DNA of 64,000 nucleotides from Apiosordaria backusii (taxonomy: Eukaryota; Ascomycota; Sordariomycetes; Sordariales; Lasiosphaeriaceae). The translations under genes and the position numbers were made by a program. The first letter of the stretch is position 1, and each line of letters starts with the position of its first letter. This document shows positions 44,080 through 57,051 of this stretch, piece after piece. Location of the stretch: assembly GCA_030549205.1 (NCBI GenBank), contig JAUKTV010000003.1, forward strand, positions 1,302,001-1,366,000, in the 5' to 3' direction. The notes beneath the pieces were generated by a model. It made no database searches, had not been told where the DNA came from, and worked only from the letters and a program-made list of their open reading frames with translations.

Positions 44080-46014
44080 CTCTGAATTCAGACTCAGGGT
44101 TGGTGGGATAAGAATACTTTCGACCGTATTGGCGGACGAGTTAAAATCAGGTATGGGCTGGGGACGCAAGTGTTGTTGAAATGCCTGATGAAGAATAGGG
44201 ATGAGGAAGAATCAGGTTCAAGCTACTGCAGAGAGGTGTTGCACACGCTGACTCTATATACAACTGTCTTGAATAACCATGTGGATATGACAATGACGAT
44301 CTGGAAACCGCTTCATCACCAAATGCTCCCTGAGCTACTGCCCTCGCTTCGAAGGTTGTGCCATCGTGTTCTCAGCCGTGATAGGGAGTTGACGGCCGCC
44401 GGTTCCACGGAAGGGATGAGATACTCCGGGCGGGCGACCATTAAAAACTCCGAACCACATTTCCACCACAGCTCACATCACTCGAGAACCACAGTCTCGG
44501 GCTAATACCAGTTCAAAGTCCTCCTGACAATAACTTATCGTTAACATGGTAATGAACCATAATTATCCCTCAAGGGACTGGGAAGATTGAACCATATGTG
44601 GATTGCGGAATGCAGAGGGTGTCATGAGCTTTGCCCCACCTTGTAGTATTGAGGTCTTGCGAGATGTCAGTGAACTGCCTCAAAGATTAAGCTTCGTAGA
44701 ATGCCTCGTCTCTTTGAACAACCATTCCAAAGTATGATCTGCTCGTCTTTGGTGTTCTCTGTACCGTAATGCTAAAATGCCTAGATTACCTCTAAACCGG
44801 GCAAGCCGGCGATGGCCCGGTGAGGTGTGCCCCACCTGGCCGAGAAACTCCGGGTGAGACCCACAATAAACTCCGAAGGTGTGATGAGGGAGAAGTCTCC
44901 GCAAGGCGATCAGCTTGTTGGGCCCTGAGACAGTTGGGAGGCGCTCGGAGGACTGTTGGTGAGACGTGCAGTTTTCAGGATTCCGATCCGGCAATGATAT
45001 GTCGATTTAGTGAAACCTTGCTGCAGATCTGCCAGGCAACGTCAGCACAAATGGCGTTATTCCTCATCTCTGGCTGACGGGATTAGTCCGGCTGCTGCTC
45101 TTTTCTTTCTTTTTCTGGCAGTGAGTATTCGGCTCTAATACTGACTCTCAGCAACTTCTGGTGAAACGAGCGTTATCGTCCAACAGGATGGGCATGAGAC
45201 ACATAAATTATGCCCCAGCAATGGAGTCTTTGGACACACTGAGCTAGGAACTCAGCAAATATTGATGGTCTATTTTTGCGCAAACTCACTCCGCGTTTGA
45301 TGTATTAAGGTGTTCCACGTATAGGGCTCTCGGCAATCATGATAAGCGCATCTGCAGGATCTAGTCTGTGCCACCATCGCGGACTATCTTTGGTCCACAG
45401 CCAGGTTGAAGTCGGGGAAGTGGATACTCGCTGTACGGCACGGTCTGTGACTGCATGTGACCAAGAGCATCATGACCAACATGATAGGGTGGCCTGGCCA
45501 ATCGCTAACATACCGTCGGATGCCGGATCTTGATCTGATGGCGGGAGCGGCGGTAACACCCGGTGTAATGGTCGGCGACCCGCTGGCAAGGCCAGCGTCT
45601 CCTGCTAAAAAGGAAATGATCAGTTCATCCTTCTTACGACCGACGAATAGTCTCGCTTCAGGTTCACAAACTTGCAGTATGTATCTCGGTGTCATTCCCT
45701 ATTTGTTCTTTTTGCTGCGGGCAGAACTGCTGTTGGTATATGCTCAGAGACTGCTGCCGGACCAGCCTCCGGCCACCTCGACGAGTATCAGAAAACCCCT
45801 GTCCTCTGGGCTTTTGAATACCCTATCCCCCAGACCACCCCCGGACCACTACACTGAATCCTTCTTGATAAACGCCAACCGCCGACTTCTGTCCACAATT
45901 AGTGAGATCTCATCACGTCTCGGGCCAACCAAGTCAGCTCAACAGGGGACCCCCATACGAAATCTTCCTCTTCCGGATGCTGTTGGTAATTGTGCCAGAC
46001 TTGAACAGAACAAG
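44080..46014. promoter_or_regulatory. Divergent intergenic region between PKS and SDR
   Basis: About 1.9 kb between two divergent cluster genes. A TATATA word at 44253-44258 lies about 175 bp upstream of the PKS start. A CGGCCG palindrome at 44393-44398 has the CGG/CCG half-sites that Zn2Cys6 factors bind. A single site of this size can occur by chance. ORFs here (such as 45457-46014) are shadows or leaders. Confidence 0.45.
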
Positions 46015-47122
46015 ATGGTGTCCTTCAGCCAAATGCAATCCTCAAACGCTCGCATCACGGAGACGCTGCCTCCGGGCCTCGTCGCCGTTTTTGTAGGAGG
46101 CACCAGTGGAATAGGGGAGACCACCATGAAACAGTTCGCCAAGAATACCATCGAGCCTCGCATCTACTTCGTGGGACGGTCTGGAGAGGCTGCCACTCGA
46201 ATCAGAGCCGATCTTCAATCCCTGAACCCCGGAGGCGAATACCATTTCATCCAAGCTGATGTCTCCCTCCTACACGCCGTTGATTGGGTTTGCCGTGAGA
46301 TCCAGGCCAGAGAGTCCGTTGTCAATCTTCTCTTCCTAACCCCAGGGGTGATGTTGACGACCCAAGGCAGCGGTATGCCTTGACCCGCTTTTTCGAGTTT
46401 CCGGTAGCTAGCAGAGGAGGCTGACCGGGATCCTAGATACCATTGAGTCCTTGTACTACCCCACGACAGTGACCTATTATTCCCGCATTAGGTTCATCGT
46501 CAACCTACTCCCGCTCCTTCAGAAAGCGTCCCATCTTCGCAGAGTTGTCACCGTGTTTGGCGCCGGCAAAGAGAGTCTCCTAGATGGCAATGACTTTCCC
46601 CTGTTCCCAGGGAGATACCATCAGGCAGGTCCGTTGCAAACAACAGACCACGGCAGCCTCAGCACAATGATGACACTGGCATTGGAGTCCCTTGCCCTCG
46701 AAGCGCCCAACATTAGCTTTATCCATTCATTTCCTGGCTTTGTGAAGGGTTCTTCGACCAGCAGCAGCCCCAAGACGGGCGGAATGATTCGAGCGGTATT
46801 CAAAGTTGTCGGGGCGCTGCCCCTCTTCGAAGCTGGAGAGAGGCAGTTGTTCTTGGCTACGAGCGCAAGGTTCCCGGCGAGAGATGGGGTCCGTTTGAGG
46901 ATACCGACAGCCGGGGTCGAACTCGGCAAGGGGGTCTCGGTTGCGCGAGGGACGGACGCGAGAGACGGCAGCGGGGTCTATTCTGTCAATTTCGACGGGG
47001 AGTCAGTCCCGTTCAAGGTGCAAGACACACTACAGCAGTTGAGGGATAGGGATATGGTCAGAAGGGTTTGGCAGCATACCGTGAAAGAGTTTACTAGAGT
47101 GACTGGGTCGGCATTTGTGTAG
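46015..47122 (+). CDS. SDR-like oxidoreductase without classical YxxxK, 347 aa
   Basis: Rossmann-fold protein. Exons 46015-46372 and 46437-47122 join in phase. The start MVSFSQMQSSN is followed by the nucleotide-binding VAVFVGGTSGIGETTM and by NLLFLTPGVM in the place of the usual NNAG motif. A segment PTTVTYYSRIRFIVNLLPLL then VVTVFGAG follows. Where classical SDRs have YxxxK, this protein reads LSTMMTLALESLALEAP, so a standard catalytic Tyr/Lys pair is not seen. This pattern is shared by a fungal SDR-like group often found near biosynthetic genes. It is divergent from the PKS, so it is probably co-regulated; a tailoring role is inference. Confidence 0.85.
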
Positions 47123-47999
47123 TGGCACTTGTAGCGATTACCAGTGTCTGGTGCTGTTTTCTATGCTCCCAGCGCTCAAGCTGGCACTTGGCGGCCGGGA
47201 GCCTGTGCTGAGAAACAAGAGGTGGGGAAAGGATGGGGAGTTTTCAGTCGGGTTTTTTATTTGATTGTAATGTGCGGCAATTGGTGGGATCAATTCGGTA
47301 TTACGGAGTCACACGAGAGAGAATCAGGTGTCTAGGTCTCGCTCTAGTCAGAGAGTATTGGCAGGGTCAATTCGCTCGTGACCCAGTGACTGAACTCTCC
47401 ATCTGTACTTGCCTTCGTCCCAACTTCACAATTCTATCTCTTTTCTTGTGTTTTTACAACAAATCCATGATAAAAGCCCCGACAGAGACACCTTGTTGAG
47501 GCATGAGAGCACTCTTTCCGGGACATGTTTGCCATAATGGTTTCCTCGCCAAGGTAAGCCAGATACGGAGCTTGGAATATAACGTGAATGCCGTTACAGG
47601 TGCTCTTGGGGCGACACTTACGCGACACGGCATTCCTGGACTAGAAAGTTGACCTTTCCGAATGATACCTCAACCACATGTGCATATGACTTCGGCCCCG
47701 GCTGACAAGAGCGGTTGGCGACAGAACGGGGCCCTCATAATATTCCTTCCTTCGACTGCCATAGGGCACTCATGGATCCCGTTCATGAGCGCAGACTAAG
47801 AACATCGTGCCTTCCACAAAACCAAATGCTGACCTTTCCCTATCTAGCTCGGAGACGGACGACTACCTAGCTCACCCCTCATCAACGTCGCTCACATACC
47901 GATCCCTAGTGTCCTGCCGAGTTAACAGAGCTCGCAGTTATTTCTGAACCCGAACGCGAAGAAAGAAGTAACAAATAGATAGCTACCTACGTAACTAGA
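47123..47999. other. Intergenic between SDR and transporter
   Basis: No supported gene. The final 150 bases, with CTAGCTCACC words and pyrimidine tracts, are the promoter side of the transporter. Confidence 0.5.
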
Positions 48000-49691
48000 A
48001 TGGCTCGATTATCTCCCGTCCCTATCCGCAGCGATCCCGACGCCGGGCTCTCGGCGATGGAGAGGGCTGCCGTGGTATGGAACTAACCGGTTATTGACTC
48101 TCGTGGTGGTGAGTTGCTAACTCATCTGCTACTCTAGGAGCATCGGTTGGTCCGTCGTCTGGACCTGATACTCCTGCCATGGCTCTGCTTCCTATACCTC
48201 CTTGCGTTCCTGGATCGCACCAACATCGGGAACGCCAAAATCGCCCACCTTACCAAGGAGGTCCCCATGTCCAACATGGGCTACAGCGCTACCCTCATGG
48301 TCTTCTTTGTGGCGTATGCGGCCTTCGAGGCCATCGCCAATATCTTGCTGAAGCGGATGCGTCCGTCCATCTTTTTGCCTCTCATCATGTAAGCATCCGT
48401 TCTTTTCTGCCGCCAGCACATGTCAGGTTGCCCTCCATGCCCACCTGCTATTTTGCAACGTATAACTTTGCATTTTAACCACGCACACAGGATCGGTTGG
48501 GGCGCCTGTATGACTAGCATGGGATTTGTACAAAACTGGAGCGGCCTCATGGCAGCACGATTCTTCCTGGGTGTCACCGAGGCTGGCCTCTATCCGGGGG
48601 TCAATTACTACATCTCCTGCTGGTACAGACGGGACGAATTTGCTTTGCGTGCTGTAAGTAACTTCGTATTTTTGACCAAACCTCCCTCATACACGCATGG
48701 AGCTGATAACACTATGATCCAGGCTCTTTTCTTCTCATTTGCGGCACTGGCAGGGTCCTTCGGCGGCCTTCTCGCAGCTGCCATACAGAAAATGGATGGG
48801 ATCGCCGGCTTGGCCGGCTGGCGCTGGATCTTTATTCTTGAAGGCGGCCTTACAATCATCGTGGCCATCGCATCGTTCTGGATGGTACAAGACTTCCCCG
48901 ATAAAGCAAAGTTCCTCTCCGAAATCGATCGTGAGCGTGTCCTCTTCCGCTTGGACCGAGACAAACAAAGCAGCGCGCGCCACGAAGACTTCAAAATGCT
49001 ATATGTTTGGCAAGCTCTCAAGGACAAAAAGACCTATCTCGGCATGATTGTGTTCATGGGCCCTATCATGCCGCTCTATAGCATCAGCCTCTTTCTCCCA
49101 ACCATCATCTCGAACCTTTCCTTCACAGACCCTTCCCAAATCACCAGGAATCAGCTCCTCAGCGTCCCGCCTTACGCCGTTGCAGCCCTCGTGACTATCC
49201 TCGTTGGCGTTTTCAGTGATCGACACCGCAAACGTGGTATTTACAACATGGGCCTCGCCTGCATTGGTGTCTTTGGCTTCATTCTCCTTGTCGCCTCCTC
49301 GAATCCCATTATCCAGTACCTAGGGTCTTTTTTCGGCACTGCAGGCATATATGCCAGCATTCCACTCACGGTTACGTGGGTGGCGAACAATACGGAGGGC
49401 AGCTACAAACGTGGTATTGTTCTCGGGTTAGTTATCGGGTGGGGGAACCTCAACGGACTTCTGTCCTGCAACTTGTGGTTCGGTGCTCCACGTTTCCTTG
49501 CAGGCCACATCACCGTGATAGGGTATCTGGCAGTTTTTCTTGGTTTGGGAAGCTACATGCTCCGTCGTTTCTTGTTCTTTCAGAATCTCGATCGAGCGCA
49601 GGGGGTGATGAACGATCGGCTGACGGGGTTGACAGAGGAGCAGATTGAGGATTTGGGGGATGCGCACCCGGAGTTTATGTACACTTTGTGA
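48000..49691 (+). CDS. MFS transporter, Dal5/Tna1-type (anion:cation symporter)
   Basis: Plasma-membrane transporter of the allantoate/nicotinate permease family. Exons 48000-48074, 48138-48388, 48491-48653 and 48723-49691 give 485 residues. Markers include RRLDLILLPWLCFLYLLAFLDRTNIGNAK at the first helix, RFFLGVTEAGLYPGVNYYISCWYRRDE (the classical loop and helix 4-5 of this family), GWRWIFILEGG, and a central cytoplasmic loop around DFKMLYVWQALKDKKTYLGM. About twelve hydrophobic helices are present. Natural substrates are organic anions or vitamins. Its closeness to the PKS suggests product export or precursor uptake, but members of this family are common outside clusters. Confidence 0.92.
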
Positions 49692-52040
49692 AAGGGAGTG
49701 CGAGGCGTGAATAAGGAGATTGCACCCGTGTATATGATGGTTGGAGGGATGTTGATAAGGACCAAACGAAACCCGTTTGTTTGCTCGCGCGGAGCTGTCC
49801 TACATAAAGAACCTATCTTACCTCAAGAACCGCTATTTCTTAGAAGAAAAAAAGGTATTATTAAGCTCGAGTCGACTTTCTCTTTTATTTTATCCGATTT
49901 TCTACTTTATTGTGGCTTTTGTGGTGCAAAAACTGTGGTGGTTGAAGCGTCCGAGCTAATAAAAGTTCAAGTACTGGACTGTAATGTATTTCAACAGGTC
50001 TAAAGGTCCTGGGGACTTTATTCAGCTCCGCACTTCAAGTGTCAGTGAACATGAACAGAGATTTCCGAAAGCAGACAATGTTTGCTTTCGAGTTGATGAA
50101 GGATGCAGGCAAAACGCTGGATCCTGAGTGGGTATACAATGGATGGCTGTGCCTCTGGCTTGCCGATGTTTGTCCCAGTCCGACGGGCAGCGTCCATTAC
50201 CCAGGCGATCTGACCGACGAAAGGTGTACCATGACAAGTCCTCAAAGAGGTCCGTTCTCAACGCAGCGAGGGTCAAGTTTGTTGTTGTTCTGCTCGGTTG
50301 GGCTGCTTCTATATTTGCCGATGCACTGCAACCCTCTACTCCGGAGCTGATGCACGTCAGCTGGATCTGATCTGATCCTTTGCTGGCCACGACTGTCTTG
50401 ACTCCTCAAATTGTAACTTCACCATGCGCACTCGGATACGGTCACGGCTTCTGGGGGTTTCGAGATACTGATGTGGACAAGATTTGCCACCTTCTCGGCC
50501 GTTGCCGCAGCTTGATCGGCATCTCACGAATCCTTCCATTCTGCCCCCACCGCTCATTCACAGTCTGTACAACTAGCAACTACCCCTGGTAACTTGGTGC
50601 TAAAAAAAGACCCTTTGCGGGGGTTGGCTTGTGGGGAAGGCCATCACACGGGTTGCACCTGACAGGCGTCGAGGTTGGCGATTGCTCGGTGTTTCCATCG
50701 TACATTATCAGACCTTTTCAAGTTGTCGAGCCTGAAACCCATTGAAGTCTTCGATGGCTGTTCGGTTGTGAACAGCGTTCTAATTTGCAACATGACATCA
50801 GGTCCGGATTCTTGGCAGCACCAACCTTGCTTTTGTCACCCTGCAAGTAAATTTAGGTAAGGTAGGCACGACCAGATGGGCGGGTGTCGGTGCTCCCAAA
50901 ATTGGCGTCGAAGTCGACAGATTTAACCACCAGTCCCAAAAAGCTGGACCAACCGCTTACCCGATGGAACCTGCCCCGGTTTTGCCTCAGGCTTGCTTAC
51001 ACCCAGCTATCCAGAGCTCTAACGAGCCATTCGCGAGTTCTTACTTGATTCACAAAACTGCCGGCAGATATTTGTGCATGTGCTTCTCCTGACGATCATC
51101 CCCAAAACAGAAGGCGACAACCTTTGAGGGTGAGCAGTGGTGTCAGCAAACCGCACGAACCCAACCCCTGATTTTCGGACCACTCAAGGAGCTCGAAATT
51201 GTGGTACAGCAGACAAACAAGTAGCTTGGTTGGCAAAGAATTTCGCAGGATTTCATCGCATCTTGCCCTGGTTCGAATACTAGCTTACGCTGCAAACAGT
51301 CAGGCTTGTCCCACAAGGAATATTTGCCATCGTCCTTTTGGTGACATGTGGGTCGACTTGGAGATAGCTGACCATTGGTTAGCAAGAACTTCGAAATACA
51401 GGTGGCATGGACAAGTATTCTTCATTTCATCTATTACGCCGCGGGTGTACACCCACACACTATTCAAACTTGATTAACGATTGCAGGTTTTGGTTGCTGT
51501 TCTTTGCGACTTTGCCAGAGGTTGTTGATGGTGTATATAGACAGGTATTCCACCCCCACTGACAGCTTTCCCCTTTTGGTGAGGTGATCGAGCTGTGAAG
51601 CTCTGTTTTTGTACATATATTTTGTGAACAAAGGTCATCACGACGACGATATCGCAAGGCATCAGTTCGGGCATCCCATCATGTCTTCTTGATTAGTTTC
51701 AGATTCCTTTCCTTCGATTTCATTCATACTAGCATTTGTCTCATCCTAGGCGTATCGTTGGGCATTGTGGATTTGTTTTGCTTCAATTCCAAGTTGTAGG
51801 TCGAAATCCGGGCCTGAAATCGCTGACCAAACTGACATCATCATACCTACGCAGACTTGTACATCATTTTGGCGAGCTTTCGCTGGGAAACTAGCTCCCG
51901 TCTCACCAGTCTCACCATCGACGATTTCTTCCGTCTCAGCAACCTCGCAGCTTTCTCATCACAACCGAAATGTTTTGATCCATCTTTATTTTCCTTTCTC
52001 GAAGATACCCATCGTTTTTCTTATTCCGTCGAACTCAAAG
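49692..52040. other. 2.3-kb intergenic stretch, no confident gene
   Basis: Scattered short ORFs on all frames, none with motifs. The last 400 bases are the GPCR leader, with long pyrimidine tracts near 51960-52030. Confidence 0.55.
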
Positions 52041-54198
52041 ATGCCCGTCATCCCCTTTTTTCTCGCTAACACCACCACGCTCGACACTGCCCACCCCTTG
52101 CTGATTTTGACTGAGAAGCAGACCAACCTTTTGGCCACGATCGAGCGCGCGCTGGGTTCGGTATCTCTGGCTGCCGTCACACTCATCTTTGTAGCCTTTG
52201 CGCTGTTTCGTCCGTTGAGGACGGTGCCGAACTGCTTTTTGGTGTGCTCGTCAGCCGCGAATTTCTTTTCCTCGGTGGCTACGCTTATGGCCCACGATGG
52301 GCTGAGGATGACTGTCAGCAACGGCGAAAGGGGGTTGTGCAATGCACAGGGGTTTCTGTTTCAGACGTGAGTTTGCTTACTGTCTGGTGTATCAGACACA
52401 GGGCCGAGGATTGAGAAGAAGGGGGCTAATGGATTTGGAACAGCTTTTTGCAATCGGATCCCTGGTGGTCGTTCGCCATGGCTGTTAATGTGCTCATCAT
52501 ATTTCGCTATGGGGCTAACCCAAGGCACTTCAAGCGGTGGTGGTGGCTGTACTGCTTGATTTGTTACGGAGGGCCGGGAGTTTCTGCTGGTGTTTTGCTT
52601 GCCCTGGGGTATTATGGCAATGCTGGCGTAGGTCAACCTGACACTAAACTTCTGGTCAGTGCCTTCAGAGACAAAGCTGACAGACTGGAATCTAGATCTG
52701 GTGCTGGATCGACTCGCAGCATAAGCTCCTTCGCATTTACACACAGTACCTCCCAGTATGGATCTGTATTCTGGGGACGCTTCTGATATACCTCGGTCTT
52801 GGAATCCATGCCTTTCGCTCTCGAAACCGTGTTGACAAGCAGTTCCCCCTACGAACAAGCCTCGAACACCCACCCATCCTTCAACCTATACCTCGGGATA
52901 GAAAGTCGTTTCTGTCACTTAGTGATTGGCCACTGTCCCCATTTACTAGCAGCGCCCTTTTTCCAGAATCCCCAGACGGCACCCACCCCCTCGCTCCGAT
53001 GCCCATGACTGTCACCCGCGCTCAGTCAAGCCATACCCGCAATAGCCGGTCCATCCATACCCGTCCAAGCCGATCGATTCGCACGGCACATAGCCGGTCC
53101 ACGAGACGCGCAAGAGAACCAGTAGCTGCCAGGGCAGCAAGCGTACCTTCAAAACGAAGCTCAGGCTACATGCGCGCGTTCGGGCTGAACCCTCGTCGTG
53201 CCCCCTCTCCTCCCCCAACACTCAGCGAACGAGACGAACCATCAGAACATGACCGGGAAGGCAGGCTGAGGCGATTTTGGAACGATTTGACCATCCAGGA
53301 CACAGTCAAGAGATCATACCTTCAAACCTCTGGCCTCTTCGCCTTTGCAATCTTGGCAACATGGATACCAAGCAGCATCTTCCGCGTCAAGCAGATTCTT
53401 TACAGAGATGCAAACTTTCCAGCATACGCCGCTTCTGCCGCCGCACTATCGATGCAAGGGGTGTGGAACTTCCTGATCTTCTTTTTAGTCAACAGGCGGA
53501 CCTTCATCTCCTGTGCCAGAAACAGATTTTCCAGCTCACACCAGTCACGAATCTCTACCTTGGTAGACGGCGGGCATCGATCAAGACCGGTAACGACGAT
53601 CCATGCCGGGACCCAAACAGAGCTCACTCGCGACAACATAGGGTTAGCAGAAAGCGCAGACATCGCCATCGAAACGAAGAGCATCAGAACCCTTCCTGAT
53701 GTCACCGAAGTTCACCAACACAGCGACATCATCACCAACCCAATGCCATTGCCCGAAAAGGGCGTCCCAGCCGCAACAAGTGCTACCAATACTACCACAA
53801 TAATAACTCACATTCCCACTGCTCACCTGAAATCCCAACCATCCAAGCGCTCCCTCCGTCCAATCGGCCCAGTCCTAAAGGAGAAACTCTCCTCGAGTAA
53901 CATCAGGAGAGACCTCACCGTTCGGATCCCCTGGCGCAGCCCGAGCAGAACGAGCAACTGGAGCCTCTCAACTACGGGAAGGAACAAGAAGGACGAGGAC
54001 GGCACCAGAGAAGGGGAGTCTTCCCAGCGAAGTTACAGCTGGGATTTCCTAGACATTGGACTTGAGACCAGAGGCAATATTTTGGCTGCCATCAGCAGCA
54101 GGGGGACGCCTACTGGAAGCGGCGGAAGTCCGGTGACGCTTCAGAGCAGGGCCAGCGCGGTTATGGGGCATAGCAGGGGGGTTTCATCGCCTTGTTGA
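52041..54198 (+). CDS. Seven-TM GPCR, cAMP-receptor/Git3-like, 670 aa
   Basis: Plasma-membrane receptor expected to signal through heterotrimeric G protein. Start ATG 52041 (MPVIPFFLANTTT, with an N-glycosylation sequon). Exons 52041-52366, 52444-52627 and 52696-54198 join in phase. TM1-2: SVSLAAVTLIFVAFALF and NCFLVCSSAANFFSSVATL. GLCNAQGFLFQTF with a conserved Cys and PWWSFAMAVNVLIIF form TM3. CLICYGGPGVSAGVLLALGYYG then IWCWI cover TM4 and its loop, and VWICILGTLLIYLGLGI is TM5. A long basic, Ser/Arg-rich loop of about 150 residues (repeated SR..S.R words) precedes TM6 (LFAFAILATWIPSSIFRV) and TM7 (ALSMQGVWNFLIFFLVNRRTF). The tail of about 220 residues has RSP.R phosphorylation-like sites. 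The ligand is unknown. Confidence 0.9.
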
Positions 54199-54670
54199 TT
54201 TCTCTCTCTTTTCTTTTTCTTGATTAATATCATTTTTCAAACTTCGACATCATGATACATATCTAATTGGGCTGGAGAATCTGGAGTTGCTGTGTATAAT
54301 ACAATGGATACTGTGGACCTGGCGCTTGGGGTAGATGAGAACAAAGAGGGTGGGGAACAAGGGTCGAAAAGGGGGTGGCCCGTGCCGACCGAATGGCTTT
54401 GTCGACCGTTTGCAGCAGCTGTAAACACCTTTGCTCTTTATTGTAATTAGCAGAACACCGCATTGTATGTGCCTGGGAATGCAAATTATTAACAGCGTGA
54501 AATAGGAGAGAATGGTGACGTAAACACAGAACTTCTTTGTTTTGTCGTGGGCATACACATCGAGCTCGGATTTAGAGCATGGAGCTGAGCTCCCATTTAC
54601 ATTTGTTTTTTTTGTCCACCTTTCCATCTTTTTCCATTCCTCACAAGATCACCGCTAATACTCCATCAAC
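54199..54670. other. Intergenic between GPCR and membrane protein
   Basis: No gene seen; pyrimidine-rich leader at 54600-54660. Confidence 0.5.
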
Positions 54671-56452
54671 ATGTCCCACTATCGTACGCGCAACGACAAA
54701 TCTTTCCGTCCCCAATCGTCGGATTCTGAATCCTTGGAAGATGACAACTACAACACAAGTTACAAGATTACCAACGCAGACGACATCCCCGACGTGGTCT
54801 ACGTCGATCAGGCTTATCTGCAACCTGCCCCGTCCACCCAAGGCGTTCGTCCAATTCAGCAGTTTCAATCCAGGCCGAAGAAGCCATCAAAGTCGTCTTT
54901 CATCAACTCGTTACACGGTCTCCACATAACCCCCAAGCAGGCCATCCCTTCCTCTTCATCGAACAAGCTCGATGAATCGACTTCTAGCCTGGATGATACC
55001 GAGGAGATAGACTCGCAAGGATATGAGGATGTACGGCCTCCGGGTCCAAGCACACAGATTTCCTCTTCCGCCGTCGGCCGGAGAGGAAGCCGCTCGCGCG
55101 AAGCCGTGGACCGGGTCCATAAGGCCGTGAATTCGGTGAGGGAAACTGTCGACAATGCATGGCAGGCTTTCTGGAGGCGATCGTCGGAAACACTAGGGTC
55201 GATAGGTCTTTGGATCTTGCTTCCCCTTCTTATCGCTTTGTCGGTTTATTTCGCGAAACCCTTCTCGCCAAGTGTCGCCCGCGGCCCAAACGACTTCTTG
55301 AGGCCTATACCCTACGTCGACGCAGGAAGGCTCTGGTCGGACGCGCCCCCTAAACCTGGGATTTTCAATTCAGTGATGGATTTTCTTCTCCGAGGGGCCT
55401 GGCCTGATGAAGAACCAGCCAAGAGGACAACTCACCTGTGGATCGTGGAGCATCTGCAAAAGAGCTACGCAGAGACGGCGGACAACAGTAAGGAAATCTT
55501 GGCGGCGGGAAGGTCAGCGGCGAAGTACCAGCCCTATGTCTCAGAATTGAGGCAGGCGGTCCTGAATTCGAATTGGGACAACAAAGCCCAAGCTGCTCTG
55601 GAGTTAACGAAGGTGGAGAAACTTTTATCTTTGGATCTCAACATGTAAGAATAGTGCCCCGACTTCTGTTTTTGTGCGATTGGAGATTGACTGACTATTT
55701 CCAGACAACTCAGCAACTTCCAGAGAAGAATGAGACTGTATTTTGAACGGGTGAGGGAAGCCGACCTTAAGACCGCCCGGTTGGCCGATCAAATATTACC
55801 CAAGGACTCGTGGCCTTCCAAGGAGGAGCTGGCGAAGAAGAAGTTGAGCACCAGAGGGCCCCTCGAAAGGTTCCGCGATCTGTTCCTGTCTCCGGAGAGG
55901 CGACAAAAGACACGGACAACACAAGGCGATACTGTTTCTGAGGACAGTGATGAGGAGATCCAAGGGCTAGAAGCAGCCAAGATTTTCCACGCGGTAACAG
56001 GGAATCTGGTTGCAACGTCGACATGGGTTGACGCATCTGTGGTCGATGCCAACACTGCCCTGGAAGTATTCAGCAAAATTATATATGGATTGGAAGAAGC
56101 CGCAGTCGAGGCCCTCAATGAACATCGATCGGGACCTTATGATGACAGGCGTCGTCGTACCCTCTGGGAGCAGTTGTTGGGCAAATCGCGGCGATTCGGC
56201 CTCAGCGAAAGTACCGCGAAGAGCCTTGAAGGCTTCCTCGGACCAATTTTGATGGCTCAGCGCAGGATAATCGACGTACAAAATACGCTGATCCAGATTC
56301 AGAGAGAAATGGCCCAGCTTAAAAACGACCTTACTTCTCCGAATCATGTGCTGGGGTCTAGGTGGACTGGTAAGCGCGTGGCCGAGTTGTACGACAAAAT
56401 GGCCGAGAGGTTTGAGAAGAGCATGGCTGTCCTGGGCCGTCCTAGTGTGTAA
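54671..56452 (+). CDS. Single-pass membrane protein of unknown function, 573 aa
   Basis: Exons 54671-55644 and 55705-56452 join in phase. The N-terminal 170 residues are polar, Ser/Asp/Pro-rich and probably disordered, ending in a basic helix (RRGSRSREAVDRVHKAVNSVRETVDNAWQAF). One transmembrane helix follows near residues 178-197 (IGLWILLPLLIALSVYFAKPF). The remaining 370 residues look alpha-helical and include coiled-coil-prone stretches (FQRRMRLYFERVREADLKTARLADQ; MAQRRIIDVQNTLIQIQREMAQLKNDL). This layout (disordered nucleoplasmic or cytosolic arm, TM, helical lumenal part) resembles nuclear-envelope or karyogamy-type proteins, but no family is recognised. Confidence 0.8.
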
Positions 56453-57051
56453 AGTAGTCGATATAGCATATGCGGAATCAGTTCTTGTAACGCCGCTCGT
56501 CTTTTCGCCATGTGTATTTTGTATGATTGTATCCCGTCAATGGAACTGGCGCCTTCGAAGTGAATTCGTTCGTCGATCGGGTGCGTTCGTCGGATCGAAC
56601 CATCTACTTTGGAAGAGCAATCTGTCAGCGTCGTTCCTTATTCTGTCTGCCGGTCAAGGAAGCAATAACGGGACAAACCCTTGAAGTTTCTCAAAGATAC
56701 AAGAGCCTTGTGTGCGTCGCAAACCACGAAAGCAAGGTAGACCTCGGTGGAACCTTGGACAACGCGAAGAGAGTGCGCCCACGTTCCGTGGGCTTATGGG
56801 AGAAGAAGTTCCGTTGCAGCCAATATCCGCTTGCCTTCATCCGAGAGCCTGGAAGGAACTTGGGCCCGGTAAACAGGCTGGAAGAGTCGGGCACCCGGAT
56901 GCCAAGTGTCCCGTCCTCCTGCTCCCCTGGAAGCCCACAGAACTAGGGCACCCACCCCTAGCATTCTGGCTGCCCCTTCCTTCCTAGTGACCTGCCGCAC
57001 TGAACATAAAAGACCGAACACAGGGACAGCTTCCAACAAATCAGAGAGACA
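56453..57051. other. Intergenic, no gene seen
   Basis: Only overlapping short ORFs in competing frames. Confidence 0.5.

Noticed and set aside
45457..46383. 308-aa ORF starting upstream of the SDR
   Set aside because: The upstream 185 codons have no motifs; the SDR homology begins at the ATG at 46015, and the ORF runs past the intron donor.
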